DNA of 33,441 nucleotides, from positions 1 to 33,441 of the forward strand of contig JAWLBM010000050.1 in the NCBI GenBank assembly GCA_041687675.1, in the 5' to 3' direction. The position numbers and the translations under genes were made by a program. Below are positions 8,204 through 16,469 of this stretch, one piece after another. Source of the stretch: JAWLBM01 sp041687675 (GTDB lineage: Bacteria; Pseudomonadota; Alphaproteobacteria; Rhizobiales; Pleomorphomonadaceae). Position 1 is the first letter of the stretch. Every line of letters begins with the position of its first letter. The notes below the pieces were generated by a model, which was not told the origin of the DNA, did not search any database, and saw nothing but the letters and a program-made list of their open reading frames with translations.

Positions 8204-9013
8204 ATGGTCGCAGAGGACGATGCACGCCATTTCAGGGCGCTGTTCCTGTCGGACATCCACCTGGGCACGCGCGGCTGTCAGGCCGAGCTGCTGATAGACT
8301 TCATGCGCCGACACGACGCCGAGACGATCTACCTCGTCGGGGATATCATCGACGGGTGGCGCCTGAGGCGCTCCTGGTACTGGACGCAAAGCCACAACGA
8401 CGTGGTGCAGAAGCTGCTCCGCAAGGGCCGCAAGGGCGCCCGCATCATCTACCTGCCGGGAAACCATGACGAATTCCTGCGCGGCTACCTCGGCACACAT
8501 TTCGGCGGGGTGGAGGTGATGGACCACTGCATCCACGAGACCGCGGACGGGCGGCGGCTGCTGGTGATCCACGGCGACCAGTTCGACATCGTCGTCCGCC
8601 ACGCCAAGTGGCTCGCCTTCTTCGGCGACTGGGCCTACGAGACGGCGCTCGTCCTCAACACCTACCTCAACCGGGCGCGGCGGCTCTTCGGCTTTCCCTA
8701 CTGGTCGCTGTCGGCCTGGGCGAAGCTGAAGGTCAAGAACGCGGTGAACTTCATCGGCGCTTTCGAGCAGGCTCTGACCGGAGAGGCCCGCCGGCACGGG
8801 GTCGACGGGGTCGTCTGCGGCCACATCCACCATGCCGCCCTGCACGACCGGTTCGGCATCACCTACGTCAACACCGGCGACTGGGTCGAAAGCTGCACCG
8901 CCGTCGCCGAGCACCACGACGGCCGGCTGGAGGTGATCCGCTGGACGCGCCTGGCCGGCGAACTGTCGCTTGTGCCGCCGCCGGCGCTCGGCGCGAGGGC
9001 GGCGGCAGAATGA
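8204..9013 (+). CDS. plcP: PlcP-type phospholipase C (metallophosphoesterase)
   Basis: A 269-aa calcineurin-like metallophosphoesterase with all family metal ligands: D17 and H19 (SDIHLG), D47 (GDIID), N87 and H88 (GNHDE), H123 (HGDQFD), H207 and H209 (CGHIHH). Such proteins are often annotated as UDP-2,3-diacylglucosamine hydrolase. The Sinorhizobium and marine PlcP branch is a phospholipase C that strips phosphate head groups from phospholipids when phosphate is short, leaving diacylglycerol. Overlap with an Agt-type glycosyltransferase and the upstream Pho box favour PlcP. The ATG at 8204 is preferred because a longer reading from 8027 would run through the Pho box and promoter, and similarity begins only at HFRALFLSD. 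No signal peptide is seen. Confidence 0.85.
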   Translation: MVAEDDARHFRALFLSDIHLGTRGCQAELLIDFMRRHDAETIYLVGDIIDGWRLRRSWYWTQSHNDVVQKLLRKGRKGARIIYLPGNHDEFLRGYLGTHFGGVEVMDHCIHETADGRRLLVIHGDQFDIVVRHAKWLAFFGDWAYETALVLNTYLNRARRLFGFPYWSLSAWAKLKVKNAVNFIGAFEQALTGEARRHGVDGVVCGHIHHAALHDRFGITYVNTGDWVESCTAVAEHHDGRLEVIRWTRLAGELSLVPPPALGARAAAE

Positions 9014-10047
9014 CCCGCATCACCATCGTCACCGACGCCTGGCACCCGCAGGTCAACGGCGTGGTCCGCTCGATCGAGTGCACCAACCGCGAACTCGAGC
9101 GCGAGGGCGTCTCGATCGACATGGTGACCCCGGCCGAGTTCCGGACCGTGCCGATGCCGACCTATCCGGAGATCCGCCTCGCCCTTGCCGGCTACCGCAA
9201 GGTGGCGGCGCGGATCGAGCGCGGCCAGCCGGCCTACGTCCACATCGCCACCGAGGGGCCGCTGGGCTTCAAGGCGCGAAAGTGGTGCCTCGCCAACCGC
9301 ATGCCCTTCACGACGAGCTACCACACGCGGTTCCCGGAGTACGTCTCCTCCCGGGTGCCGGTGCCCGAGCGGCTGCTCTATGCGCTTGTGCGCCGCTTCC
9401 ACAATGCCGGCGCCGGCTGCATGGTGGCGACCGACACGCTCGCCCGCGACCTCACCGCCCGCGGCTTCCGCAACCTGATGCCCTGGTCGCGCGGCATCGA
9501 CGCCGAACTGTTCCGCCCCCGTCCGGACGAGCCTGCGGCGCTGGACCTGCCGCGCCCGATCTTCATGAACGTCGGGCGCGTGGCGGTGGAGAAGAACCTG
9601 GAGGCCTTCCTGTCGCTCGACCTTCCCGGCACCAAGGTGGTGGTCGGCGACGGCCCGCAGCGCGAGGCGCTGGAGAAGCGCTTCCCCGAGGCGGTCTTCA
9701 CCGGCGCCAAGACGGGCGAGGACCTCGCCCGGCACTTCGCGGCGGCCGACGTCTTCGTTTTCCCCTCGCGCACGGACACCTTCGGAAACGTCATCCTCGA
9801 GGCGCTCGCCTGCGGGGTCCCGGTGGCCGCCTATCCGGTGATGGGTCCCGTCGACATCCTCGGCACGTCCGCCGCCGGCGCTCTCGACGAGGACCTGCGG
9901 GCCGCCTGCCTCAAAGCGCTGTCGCTCGAGCGCGCGGCGGCACGAGCCCACGCCCTGCGCTACACCTGGGCGCGCGCCGCCGGGCAGTTCCTCGACAATG
10001 TCCGCCGGGCCAACGGCGAGCGGCTGGAGGGCACCCGGGCCGCCTGA
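9010..10047 (+). CDS. agt: Agt-type GT4 glycosyltransferase
   Basis: A 345-aa GT-B glycosyltransferase of family 4. The N-terminal donor/acceptor fold starts TDAWHPQVNGVVRS (8-21). The C-terminal half has VGRVAVEKN (188-196) and DTFGNVILEALACGVP (256-271), the EX7E region with Asp in place of the first Glu, as is common in the MgtA/SqdX/Agt branch. Its ATG overlaps the plcP stop (ATGA), so the two are translationally coupled. In known PlcP/Agt pairs the enzyme glycosylates the diacylglycerol released by PlcP, making glucosyl- or glucuronosyl-diacylglycerol as phosphorus-free membrane lipid. That role is inferred from context; the sugar cannot be read from the sequence. Confidence 0.82.
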   Translation: MTRITIVTDAWHPQVNGVVRSIECTNRELEREGVSIDMVTPAEFRTVPMPTYPEIRLALAGYRKVAARIERGQPAYVHIATEGPLGFKARKWCLANRMPFTTSYHTRFPEYVSSRVPVPERLLYALVRRFHNAGAGCMVATDTLARDLTARGFRNLMPWSRGIDAELFRPRPDEPAALDLPRPIFMNVGRVAVEKNLEAFLSLDLPGTKVVVGDGPQREALEKRFPEAVFTGAKTGEDLARHFAAADVFVFPSRTDTFGNVILEALACGVPVAAYPVMGPVDILGTSAAGALDEDLRAACLKALSLERAAARAHALRYTWARAAGQFLDNVRRANGERLEGTRAA

Positions 10048-10117
10048 CGGGCCTCGACATCGCCGCACCGCCCGCCCACCATGCCGCTTCGATTCACCAG
10101 GCGGAGCCCGTTGCGCG

Positions 10118-11104
10118 ATGAGTCCCGACACCCCCAGCTTCGACGACGTCCGCGCCGCGGCCCAGCGGATCCGCGCCGAGGCCGTGCGCACGCCGCTGCT
10201 GCCGCTGTCGCTGCCCGGCGGCGGCATGGCCTTCGTCAAGGCGGAGAACCTGCAGCGCACCGGCTCCTTCAAGTTCCGCGGGGCCTACAACCGGCTGTCG
10301 ATGATCCCGCCGGACGACCGCAAGGCCGGCGTCGTCGCCTGCTCCTCGGGCAACCACGCGCAGGGGGTGGCCGAGGCGGCGCGCCTCCTCGGCATGCCCG
10401 CGACAATCGTGATGCCCGCCGACGCGCCGGCGATGAAGATCGCCCGCACCCGCGCCTCGGGCGCGACCGTGGTGCCCTACGACCGCGCCACCGAGGACCG
10501 CGAGGCGATCGCGAACCGGATCGCCGCCGAGACCGGCGCGACCTTCGTCCATCCCTACAACGACCCGGGCGTGATCGCCGGCCAGGGCACGGTCGGCCTC
10601 GAGATCGCCGAGGACTGCGCCGCCCACGGACTGAGGCCGGACGCGGTGCTGGTCTGCTGCTCCGGCGGCGGCTTCGTCGCGGGCGTCGCGCTGGCGCTCG
10701 AGGCGCTGTCACCGGAGACGGCGGTCCAGGCGGTCGAGCCGGCCGGCTTCGACGACCACGCCCGCTCGCTCGCGGCCGGCCGCATCCTGCGCAACGAGCG
10801 CTCGACCGGGTCGGTCTGCGACGCGCTGCTCGCGGAGGCGCCGGGCGAGATCGGCTTCCGCATCGCCCTCCGGCGGATGTCGCCGGGCGTGGTGGTGACG
10901 GACGACGAGGCGCTCGCCGCCGTCGCCTTCGCGGCGCGGGAGATGAAGCTCGTGGCCGAGCCAGGCGGCGCGGTGGCGCTCGCGGCCCTGCTGACGGGCA
11001 AGGTCCCGGTGGAAGGCCGCACGGTCGTCGCCGTCCTCTCCGGCGGCAACATCGACGACGGCATGCTGAAGCGGGCGCTGGACGCCTCGCCGGCCCCGGG
11101 CTGA
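10118..11104 (+). CDS. Threonine/serine dehydratase, PLP-dependent
   Basis: A 328-aa fold-type II PLP enzyme that likely deaminates L-threonine or L-serine to a 2-oxo acid and ammonia. K52 in TGSFKFRGAYN is the PLP lysine, SSGNHAQGV binds the substrate carboxylate, CCSGGGFVAG is the phosphate-binding glycine loop, and SGGNID closes the site at the C-terminus. It has no regulatory ACT domain, so it resembles the short TdcB/EutB/serine-racemase-like group, not biosynthetic IlvA. The ATG at 10118 has GGAG about 11 nt upstream; earlier in-frame starts lie inside agt or the short spacer. It may be read through from plcP-agt, 70 bp away. Confidence 0.87.
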   Translation: MSPDTPSFDDVRAAAQRIRAEAVRTPLLPLSLPGGGMAFVKAENLQRTGSFKFRGAYNRLSMIPPDDRKAGVVACSSGNHAQGVAEAARLLGMPATIVMPADAPAMKIARTRASGATVVPYDRATEDREAIANRIAAETGATFVHPYNDPGVIAGQGTVGLEIAEDCAAHGLRPDAVLVCCSGGGFVAGVALALEALSPETAVQAVEPAGFDDHARSLAAGRILRNERSTGSVCDALLAEAPGEIGFRIALRRMSPGVVVTDDEALAAVAFAAREMKLVAEPGGAVALAALLTGKVPVEGRTVVAVLSGGNIDDGMLKRALDASPAPG

Positions 11105-11194
11105 GCCGGCCGGGGCCGCCGTCCTTCGGCCGGGCGCGCGATGCCGGGCGCGTAAGGGGTCGCGCGCCCGCCGCCGCGGGTCCGCATTCCCAAT

Positions 11195-11283
11195 CGTCAT
11201 CCCGGCGAAGGCCGGGATCCAGGAAACCGCGTCGAATCAAAGCGTTGAGGTCGTACTGGATCCCGGCTTCCGCCGGGATGACG
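11195..11283. repeat. 89-bp REP-like inverted element, copy 2
   Basis: Arms at 11195-11222 and 11256-11283 flank a 33-nt core. The core shares AAACC, GAATCA/GAGTCA and CGTTGA patches with the other copies. It lies in the 496-bp spacer between the convergent dehydratase and cheZ genes, 82 bp from copy 3 and in the same orientation. Confidence 0.87.
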
Positions 11284-11364
11284 TGGTGTGATTTGAGGGC
11301 AGCAGGGTGCTGAGGCGCTCGGTGAATGACATCAGGTGGAGGCACAAGCCCGCCGCCCCGCAAC

Positions 11365-11453
11365 CGTCATCCCGGCGAAAGCCGGGATCCAGAAACCCCT
11401 GCGGAGTCAAGGATTTGCCGTCGCACTGGATCCCGGCTTTCGCCGGGATGACG
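11365..11453. repeat. 89-bp REP-like inverted element, copy 3
   Basis: Arms at 11365-11392 and 11426-11453, each 28 bp and perfect inverted repeats of each other, flank a 33-nt core. Its right arm is followed directly by a decayed tandem array built from the same GCCGGGATGACG sequence. Confidence 0.88.
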
Positions 11454-11604
11454 TTGTATGGGGGTACCGGAGTGCCGGGATGACGTCTTGCGAGGGGCAG
11501 CGGAGTGCCGGGATGACGTCGTGGGCGTGGGTGAGCGGAGCGCCGGGACGACGTCGTGGGGGCGGGTGAGCGGAGCGCCGGGACGACGTCGTGGGGCGGG
11601 TCAG
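11441..11604. repeat. Degenerate 33-35 bp tandem array derived from the element's right arm
   Basis: Four units starting CGGAG(T/C)GCCGGGA begin at 11468, 11501, 11536 and 11571, spaced 33, 35 and 35 bp, preceded by a half unit that is the right arm of copy 3. Each contains GCCGGGAYGACGTC followed by a G-rich tail. The last unit runs through the stop codon (11601-11603) of the minus-strand cheZ-like gene. Confidence 0.8.
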
Positions 11605-12794
11605 CTGAACAGGGCCTGCCGCTCGGCGCGGCTGAGGCGCTTCAGCGGGTCGTCGTCGCCGGCCCGGGCGGAGACGGCGCCGGAGACGTCGCGGAGGACG
11701 CCGATGGCGGTCTCCATGGCGGCGCTGGCGGCGACGAGGTCGTCGCCGGGCGGCTCGACCTCCGGGGAATCGCCGGGCCGGTCGGCGGAGCTGTCGCCGG
11801 CCGCGGATCGTTCGAAGCCGCCGTCGAACGAGGTTCGCTCGGACCCGTCCGCCTCCGCCTCGGCGGCCTCGGTGACGTCCGCCTCCGCCTCGGCCGCGGA
11901 GGCGTCCTCCGCCGTCGTGGAGAGGGGCGGCGACTCGCCCCCGTCCGCCCCGTCCTGCGGGATGGCCCAGTCGATCTCCGGTTCCTCGCCCCAGTGGTCG
12001 TCCGTGCCGAAGGGGTCGGCCACCGGGGTTTCGCTCGCCGGCAGGTCCGGAACGAAGGCGTCCACCGGCTCGACCTCGCCCATCAGGTCGTCCACCGCCG
12101 ACTGGTCGATGCCCTCGCCGGCGAGGGCGGGGCCGTTGAGGAGGTGGGCGTCCGGACGGCCGTCGGCGGTGCCGCCGGCGGGAGCGGCCGCGGGCGGGGC
12201 GTCCTGTTCGATGCCCCAGATCTCGACCATCGCGTTGATGCGCGTCTCGAGGTAGCGCAGCACGTGCACCACCTTCTGGGTCCGCTGGCCGGTCAGGTCC
12301 TGGAAGGAGCAGGCGGTGTAGATGGTCATCACCAGCGCCTCGACGGCGTCGCAGACCTCCGCCTCCACGCCGCCTTCGCGCATGGAGAAGGAGATCTCGT
12401 GCAGCTTCTCCGCCGCGCCGAGGATCTCCGAGGTCGCCGCCTCGGTCTGGGTGATGATCGAATCGAGTTCGTTGGTCGCGCGCTCGAAGCGGTTGCCGTC
12501 GGCGCCGCCGCCATCCTGCTTCAACTGGGCGATCTCGGCCTTGGTCCGGTCGATCGCGTCCTTCATCTCGCCGATGTCGAGGCGGATGCGGTCGGCGTCC
12601 GGCCGGCGCTCGCGCTTCAGCATGCCCTCGAGCCGCTCGATGGCGGAGAGCACCAGGGCGGTGTCGGCGGCACGGTGCCGGCGGGCGTATTCGGCGAGGA
12701 ACCAGCGGCCCTTCTCGGTCTCCATGACCGCCGCCTCGATCACCTCGTAGTCGTTCTCGCGGAGCGGCGCGGGGGGCGCGTAGTCGGTCGTCAC
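11601..12794 (-). CDS. cheZ: CheZ-like protein phosphatase
   Basis: A 397-aa protein whose residues 15-195 form the CheZ-like helical region. SFQDLTGQRTQKVVHVLRYLE contains the CheZ catalytic pair, D166 and Q170, which in CheZ dephosphorylate CheY-P. Residues 105-145 look like coiled coil. Residues 200-380 are an Asp/Glu/Ala/Pro-rich, probably disordered tail, followed by a short conserved-looking end, DPLKRLSRAERQALFS, which could bind the response regulator as the CheZ C-terminus does. The start is GTG at 12794 with only a weak GAGG upstream; the family similarity (ENDYEVIEAAVMETEKGRW) begins at residue 13. No other chemotaxis gene is nearby. The 3' end overlaps a minisatellite unit. Confidence 0.78.
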   Translation of the reverse strand: MTTDYAPPAPLRENDYEVIEAAVMETEKGRWFLAEYARRHRAADTALVLSAIERLEGMLKRERRPDADRIRLDIGEMKDAIDRTKAEIAQLKQDGGGADGNRFERATNELDSIITQTEAATSEILGAAEKLHEISFSMREGGVEAEVCDAVEALVMTIYTACSFQDLTGQRTQKVVHVLRYLETRINAMVEIWGIEQDAPPAAAPAGGTADGRPDAHLLNGPALAGEGIDQSAVDDLMGEVEPVDAFVPDLPASETPVADPFGTDDHWGEEPEIDWAIPQDGADGGESPPLSTTAEDASAAEAEADVTEAAEAEADGSERTSFDGGFERSAAGDSSADRPGDSPEVEPPGDDLVAASAAMETAIGVLRDVSGAVSARAGDDDPLKRLSRAERQALFS

Positions 12795-12921
12795 CGGGCG
12801 GGTCGCCTCGTCTCGGGTCCTGGGTCGGGCCGTGCGGGCCTCGTGCCCGCCGCGGAGCGAATCACCTCAATCTCGCGGCGAATCCTTGCAGTGAAGTTTA
12901 TGGCCCCGCCATGGCCGGCGC

Positions 12922-12950
12922 AAACGCCGCGGTCCGGAAACGCGGCGTTT
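12922..12950. terminator. Hairpin terminator between the M24 gene and cheZ
   Basis: A perfect 10-bp stem AAACGCCGCG / CGCGGCGTTT with a 9-nt loop, 15 bp past the stop of the minus-strand M24 gene. The T-rich end is part of the stem, so termination would be modest. It most likely ends the dgcN-dgcA-M24 transcript ahead of cheZ. Confidence 0.5.
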
Positions 12951-12965
12951 TCCCGCGCCGGGCGG

Positions 12966-14366
12966 TCAGCGGAGCGCGATCACCGTCCGGGGCGCCAGGA
13001 AGAAGGGCGGCACGATGCCGGCCGTATCCGACAGAGGCAGCACACCCGGCGGCACGTCGAGGCCGATCACCTCGCGCATGAACCGCCGCCGCTCCTCGCA
13101 GCGGGCGGCGACCGCCGGATGGCGCTCGGCCAGCGCCGCGCCGAGCCGCGCGTCGGCGATGACGATGCCGTCCTCCATCCGCGTCGACCCGTAGACCGGG
13201 TGCGAGGGGATGACGTCCACCTGCATCGCCATGCCGGAGGCGAGCGGGATGTCGGAGCCGGGGAAGATCGGCGAGGACAGCCACTCGTCCTGGTGGATGA
13301 GGTGGCCGGGGTTGAGGGTGATCCCGAAGGCGGAGCGGGGGAGCCTCCGGTCGATCAGGTCCTGGACCGCGCCGCCCGGCGTTCCCGGCGTCATCAGCGC
13401 GAACCATTCGGAAAGGGCGGCGACATAGGGGCCGGCGAAGGCCTCGACGTAGTCGCGCGCCGCCGGCGGCAGGTCGGCGGCCTTTGAGGCGACCCAGCCG
13501 GCCCGGCAGACGTTGGCGCCGAAGTGGCAGACGTTGAACGCCATCGGCGCGCCGCGGCGGATCCGCTCCCCGGTCGGGCCGGAGAGGCCGAGAGGGAAGT
13601 TCCGCCCGACGGCCAAGGTCGGGTGGCAGCCGAAGGGCAGGCCGCTCACCGACCCGGCGTGGAAGGCGTCGAGGTCGGTCATGCCGTCGGAGAGGGCGAA
13701 GAGGATCCGCCGCACGGCGGCGGCTGCCTCGCCGTTGGCGAACTCGAAGGCGGCGATCTCGTCCACCGTCACCCGGGCGCGCAGCCCGTGGCCGGGGTGC
13801 ATCAGGAGGTCGGTGGCGTTCACCACCCGGTCGTGGCCGGCCATCGCCCGCAGGGTGTCGGCGATCTGGGCTGGAACGTCGAGGACGTGGTCAGGGTCGT
13901 CGAACTCGTCCGCCGAGAAGTACTTCCAGCCGACCACGCCCACCCCGGAGCCGCGGCCGATGCCCTCGTCGGCGAGGATATCCCTCAGCCGCCGGCTGCT
14001 GTCGCGCGGCTGCGAGATCAGCGAGAAGGGCTGGTAGACCTCGTGCCTGAGGTCGCCGGCGGCGGCGAGCGCCGACACGCCGAGCCAGGCCTCGCACTCG
14101 TTGCCGACCAGCATCAGCGGCGGCCCCTCGCGGCGGACCACGAGCAGGCACTCCTCGAAGCGCGGGTCGAAGCCGGTCGCCCAGAGCACGTTGGCGAAGT
14201 GCTCCCGGTCCCCGTAGAGGACGAGGTGGGAGAGCCCGCGGGCGGCCATCCCGGCCCGGAGCGCCTCGATGTTCGCCGACAGGGCCGCGTGCGTGGGGCG
14301 GGGCGGCGGCGTCGCGGGTCCGTTGTCGGGCCAGTCGATCTGGATCAGGGTCGGCGTCTTCGCCAT
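12966..14366 (-). CDS. M24 (pita-bread) peptidase-like protein with altered metal site
   Basis: A 466-aa protein with a creatinase/prolidase N-terminal domain (about 25-175) and an M24 pita-bread domain (about 190-420). GH at 354-355 and the ED pair at 398-399 fit M24 positions. The stretch where the two Asp metal ligands are expected reads AFNVCHFGANVCRAG (276-290), with no Asp, and the usual Glu-Pro-Gly is VDVIP (383-387). It is either a diverged hydrolase with another metal arrangement or an inactive relative. GGGAG lies 6 nt before the ATG at 14366. It follows dgcA by 40 bp, suggesting a role in use of D-glutamate-containing peptides or related compounds. The substrate is unknown. Confidence 0.72.
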   Translation of the reverse strand: MAKTPTLIQIDWPDNGPATPPPRPTHAALSANIEALRAGMAARGLSHLVLYGDREHFANVLWATGFDPRFEECLLVVRREGPPLMLVGNECEAWLGVSALAAAGDLRHEVYQPFSLISQPRDSSRRLRDILADEGIGRGSGVGVVGWKYFSADEFDDPDHVLDVPAQIADTLRAMAGHDRVVNATDLLMHPGHGLRARVTVDEIAAFEFANGEAAAAVRRILFALSDGMTDLDAFHAGSVSGLPFGCHPTLAVGRNFPLGLSGPTGERIRRGAPMAFNVCHFGANVCRAGWVASKAADLPPAARDYVEAFAGPYVAALSEWFALMTPGTPGGAVQDLIDRRLPRSAFGITLNPGHLIHQDEWLSSPIFPGSDIPLASGMAMQVDVIPSHPVYGSTRMEDGIVIADARLGAALAERHPAVAARCEERRRFMREVIGLDVPPGVLPLSDTAGIVPPFFLAPRTVIALR

Positions 14367-14406
14367 GCAAGGCTCCCGGGGCTGGTGTCGGCCCGGACCG
14401 GCTGGC

Positions 14407-15390
14407 TCAGCCCCAGAGCTCCGGATCGGGCGGGTAGACCGTCGATCCATCGTAGCGCAGCCCGGGCTCGCGGTCGCGGGCGAGCAGCAGCGGCCCGTCG
14501 AGGTCGACGAAGGCGGCGGTCTGGGCGAGGATCATCGCCGGGGCCATCGCCAGCGAGGTCGCCAGCATGCAGCCGACCATGATCTGCAGCCCGGCCCGGT
14601 CCGCCGCCGCGGCCATCCGCATCGCCTCGGTGAGCCCGCCGGTCTTGTCGAGCTTGATGTTGACCGCGTCGTAGAGCCGGGCGAGGCGCCCGATCTCCGC
14701 CGACGTGTGGGCGCTCTCGTCGGCGCAGACGGGGATCGGGTGCGGAAGCCCGGCGAGGGCATCGTCCGCGCCGGCCGGCAGCGGCTGCTCGATCAGCGAC
14801 ACCCGCGCGGCGACGGCGGCGGCCATGTTGAGGTCCCAGAGATCCGGGCTCCAGCCCTCGTTGGCGTCGATGATGATGCGCGATTCCGGCGCTCCGCGGC
14901 GGACCGCGCGCAGCCGCTCGTCGTCGCCCGCCCCGCCGAGCTTGATCTTGAGGAGCGGCCGGTGGCGCGCAGCGCGGGCCGCCTCGTGCATCGCCTCCGG
15001 GGTGCCGAGGCTGAGGGTGTAGGCCGTGACCGCCGGCTCGAGGCCCCCCATGCCGAGGATCGCCGCCGCCGGGCGGCCGGAGGCCTTCGCCTCGAGGTCG
15101 AGGAGGGCGCAGTCGACGGCGTTGCGGGCGGCGCCGGCGGGCAGGGCGGAGAGCAGGCCCTCGCGGTCGAGGCCGGCCTCGATGTCGCCGCGGATGCCCT
15201 CGATGGCGGCCGTGACGCCCTCCGGCGTCTCGCCGTAGCGGGCGTAGGGCACGCACTCGCCGCGGCCCCGGTGGCGGCCGTCGGAGAGCGTGGCCACGAC
15301 CACCACGGCCTCGGTCTTCGAGCCGCGCGAGATGGTGAAGGTGCCGGCGATCGGCCAGCGCTCCACCGCGACCTCGAGGCTGCGGGTCAC
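14407..15390 (-). CDS. dgcA: N-acetyl-D-glutamate racemase DgcA (dipeptide-epimerase family)
   Basis: A 327-aa enolase-superfamily enzyme of the Ala-Glu epimerase branch. Catalytic and metal residues are all present: K148 and K150 (KIK), D175 (IIDANEGW), E201 (LIEQPLP), D224 (VCADES), and K246 and K249 (NIKLDKTGG). In the DgcN/DgcA pathway it converts N-acetyl-D-glutamate to N-acetyl-L-glutamate. The start is GTG at 15390, overlapping the dgcN stop by four bases (GTGA), which indicates translational coupling. A pure L-Ala-D/L-Glu dipeptide epimerase is the alternative, but pairing with dgcN argues for DgcA. Confidence 0.88.
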   Translation of the reverse strand: MTRSLEVAVERWPIAGTFTISRGSKTEAVVVVATLSDGRHRGRGECVPYARYGETPEGVTAAIEGIRGDIEAGLDREGLLSALPAGAARNAVDCALLDLEAKASGRPAAAILGMGGLEPAVTAYTLSLGTPEAMHEAARAARHRPLLKIKLGGAGDDERLRAVRRGAPESRIIIDANEGWSPDLWDLNMAAAVAARVSLIEQPLPAGADDALAGLPHPIPVCADESAHTSAEIGRLARLYDAVNIKLDKTGGLTEAMRMAAAADRAGLQIMVGCMLATSLAMAPAMILAQTAAFVDLDGPLLLARDREPGLRYDGSTVYPPDPELWG

Positions 15391-16397
15391 GACGGGAACT
15401 CGGCAACGAGGCGGTCGACGATGGCCTCGACGCCGAAGCGGACCGGGTCGGTCGCCGGCAGGCCGTGGGCGGCCGCGGTCTCCTCGAGCAGGGACAGGGC
15501 GGCGGCCTCGTCCAGCGCGGCGGTGTTCACGGCGATGCCGACGCAGCGGATCTGCGGGCAGGTGAGGCGGCCGCAGGCGACCGTGAGGTCGATCACCTCG
15601 CGGATGCTCGGCAGCGGGTGCTTCACGCCGCGCATGGTGCTGCGCGTCGGCTCGTGGCAGACCACGAAGGCGTCCGGCTGGGCGCCGTGCAGCAGGCCGA
15701 GCGTCACGCCGGCGAAGGAGGGGTGGAACAGCGACCCCTGGCCCTCCACCACGTCCCAGTGGTCGGGCGTGTTCTCGGGGGTGAGCCACTCCGCCGCGCC
15801 GGAGATGAAGTCGGCCACCACGGCGTCGATGGCGACGCCACGGCCGGAGATGAAGACGCCGGTCTGGCCGGTGGCGCGGAAGTCGGCGTTGAGGCCGCGC
15901 CCGCGCATCCCCGCCTCGAGGGCGAGGGCGGTGTACTTCTTGCCGACGGAGCAGTCGGTGCCGACGGTGAGCAGGCGCCGGCCGCTCCGCCGCGTGCCCT
16001 TGCCGGTCGCGAAGCGCTCGGCGGAGTGGCGCACGTCGAACAGCTTCGCCCCGCGGCGCTCGGCCGCCGCGCGGATCTCCGGCACGTCGCCGAGCCTCAT
16101 GTGGAGGCCGCTCGCCACGTCCATGCCGGCCTCGATGGCGGCGACGATGCTCTCGACCCAGTGAACCGGAAGGACGCCGCCGGCGTTGACGGCTCCGACG
16201 ATCATCGTCCGCGCCCCGGCAGCCGCGGCCGCCGCCGGGTCCATCTCCGGCAGGCCCGCGTCCGCCTTGCAGCCCGGCAGTCGCATCTGGCCGACGCACC
16301 AGTCGCGGCGCCAGTCGACGATGCCGAGGGCCGTCTTGGCCGCCAGCGCGTCGGGCACGTCGCCGAGGAAGAGCAGATAGGGGCGGGCGATCTCCAT
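15387..16397 (-). CDS. dgcN: D-glutamate N-acetyltransferase DgcN (DUF1611 family)
   Basis: A 336-aa DUF1611-type protein. The N-terminal part carries PYLLFLGDVPDALAAKTA. A P-loop-like GTDCSVGKKYT spans 146-156. In the characterised DgcN-DgcA route it N-acetylates D-glutamate, and DgcA then racemises the product. The ATG at 16397 has GAGG about 10 nt upstream. It heads a minus-strand operon dgcN-dgcA-M24, divergent from the mla operon. No LysR-type dgcR regulator is adjacent. Confidence 0.87.
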   Translation of the reverse strand: MEIARPYLLFLGDVPDALAAKTALGIVDWRRDWCVGQMRLPGCKADAGLPEMDPAAAAAAGARTMIVGAVNAGGVLPVHWVESIVAAIEAGMDVASGLHMRLGDVPEIRAAAERRGAKLFDVRHSAERFATGKGTRRSGRRLLTVGTDCSVGKKYTALALEAGMRGRGLNADFRATGQTGVFISGRGVAIDAVVADFISGAAEWLTPENTPDHWDVVEGQGSLFHPSFAGVTLGLLHGAQPDAFVVCHEPTRSTMRGVKHPLPSIREVIDLTVACGRLTCPQIRCVGIAVNTAALDEAAALSLLEETAAAHGLPATDPVRFGVEAIVDRLVAEFPS

Positions 16398-16451
16398 GGA
16401 GCGGGTTCCTCGACCTTCTTGCGTCCGCGCTGGTTGCAGCCTTTGGGCCAC

Positions 16452-16469
16452 GTCGGACGGATTTCCGAC
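16452..16469. promoter_or_regulatory. Inverted repeat in the dgcN/mlaE divergent promoter region
   Basis: GTCGGA (16452-16457), 6 nt, TCCGAC (16464-16469) forms a perfect dyad about 55 bp upstream of dgcN and 109 bp upstream of mlaE. Size and position fit an operator for a dimeric regulator of either unit. No regulator is identified, and chance occurrence in GC-rich DNA is possible. Confidence 0.3.

Noticed and set aside
8204..9013. LpxH (lipid A) assignment
   Set aside because: The shared fold would allow it, but the Agt overlap and the Pho box point to PlcP; lipid A genes are not nearby.
11468..11604. CRISPR array in the cheZ spacer
   Set aside because: The 33-35-bp units are contiguous decayed copies with no unique spacers.
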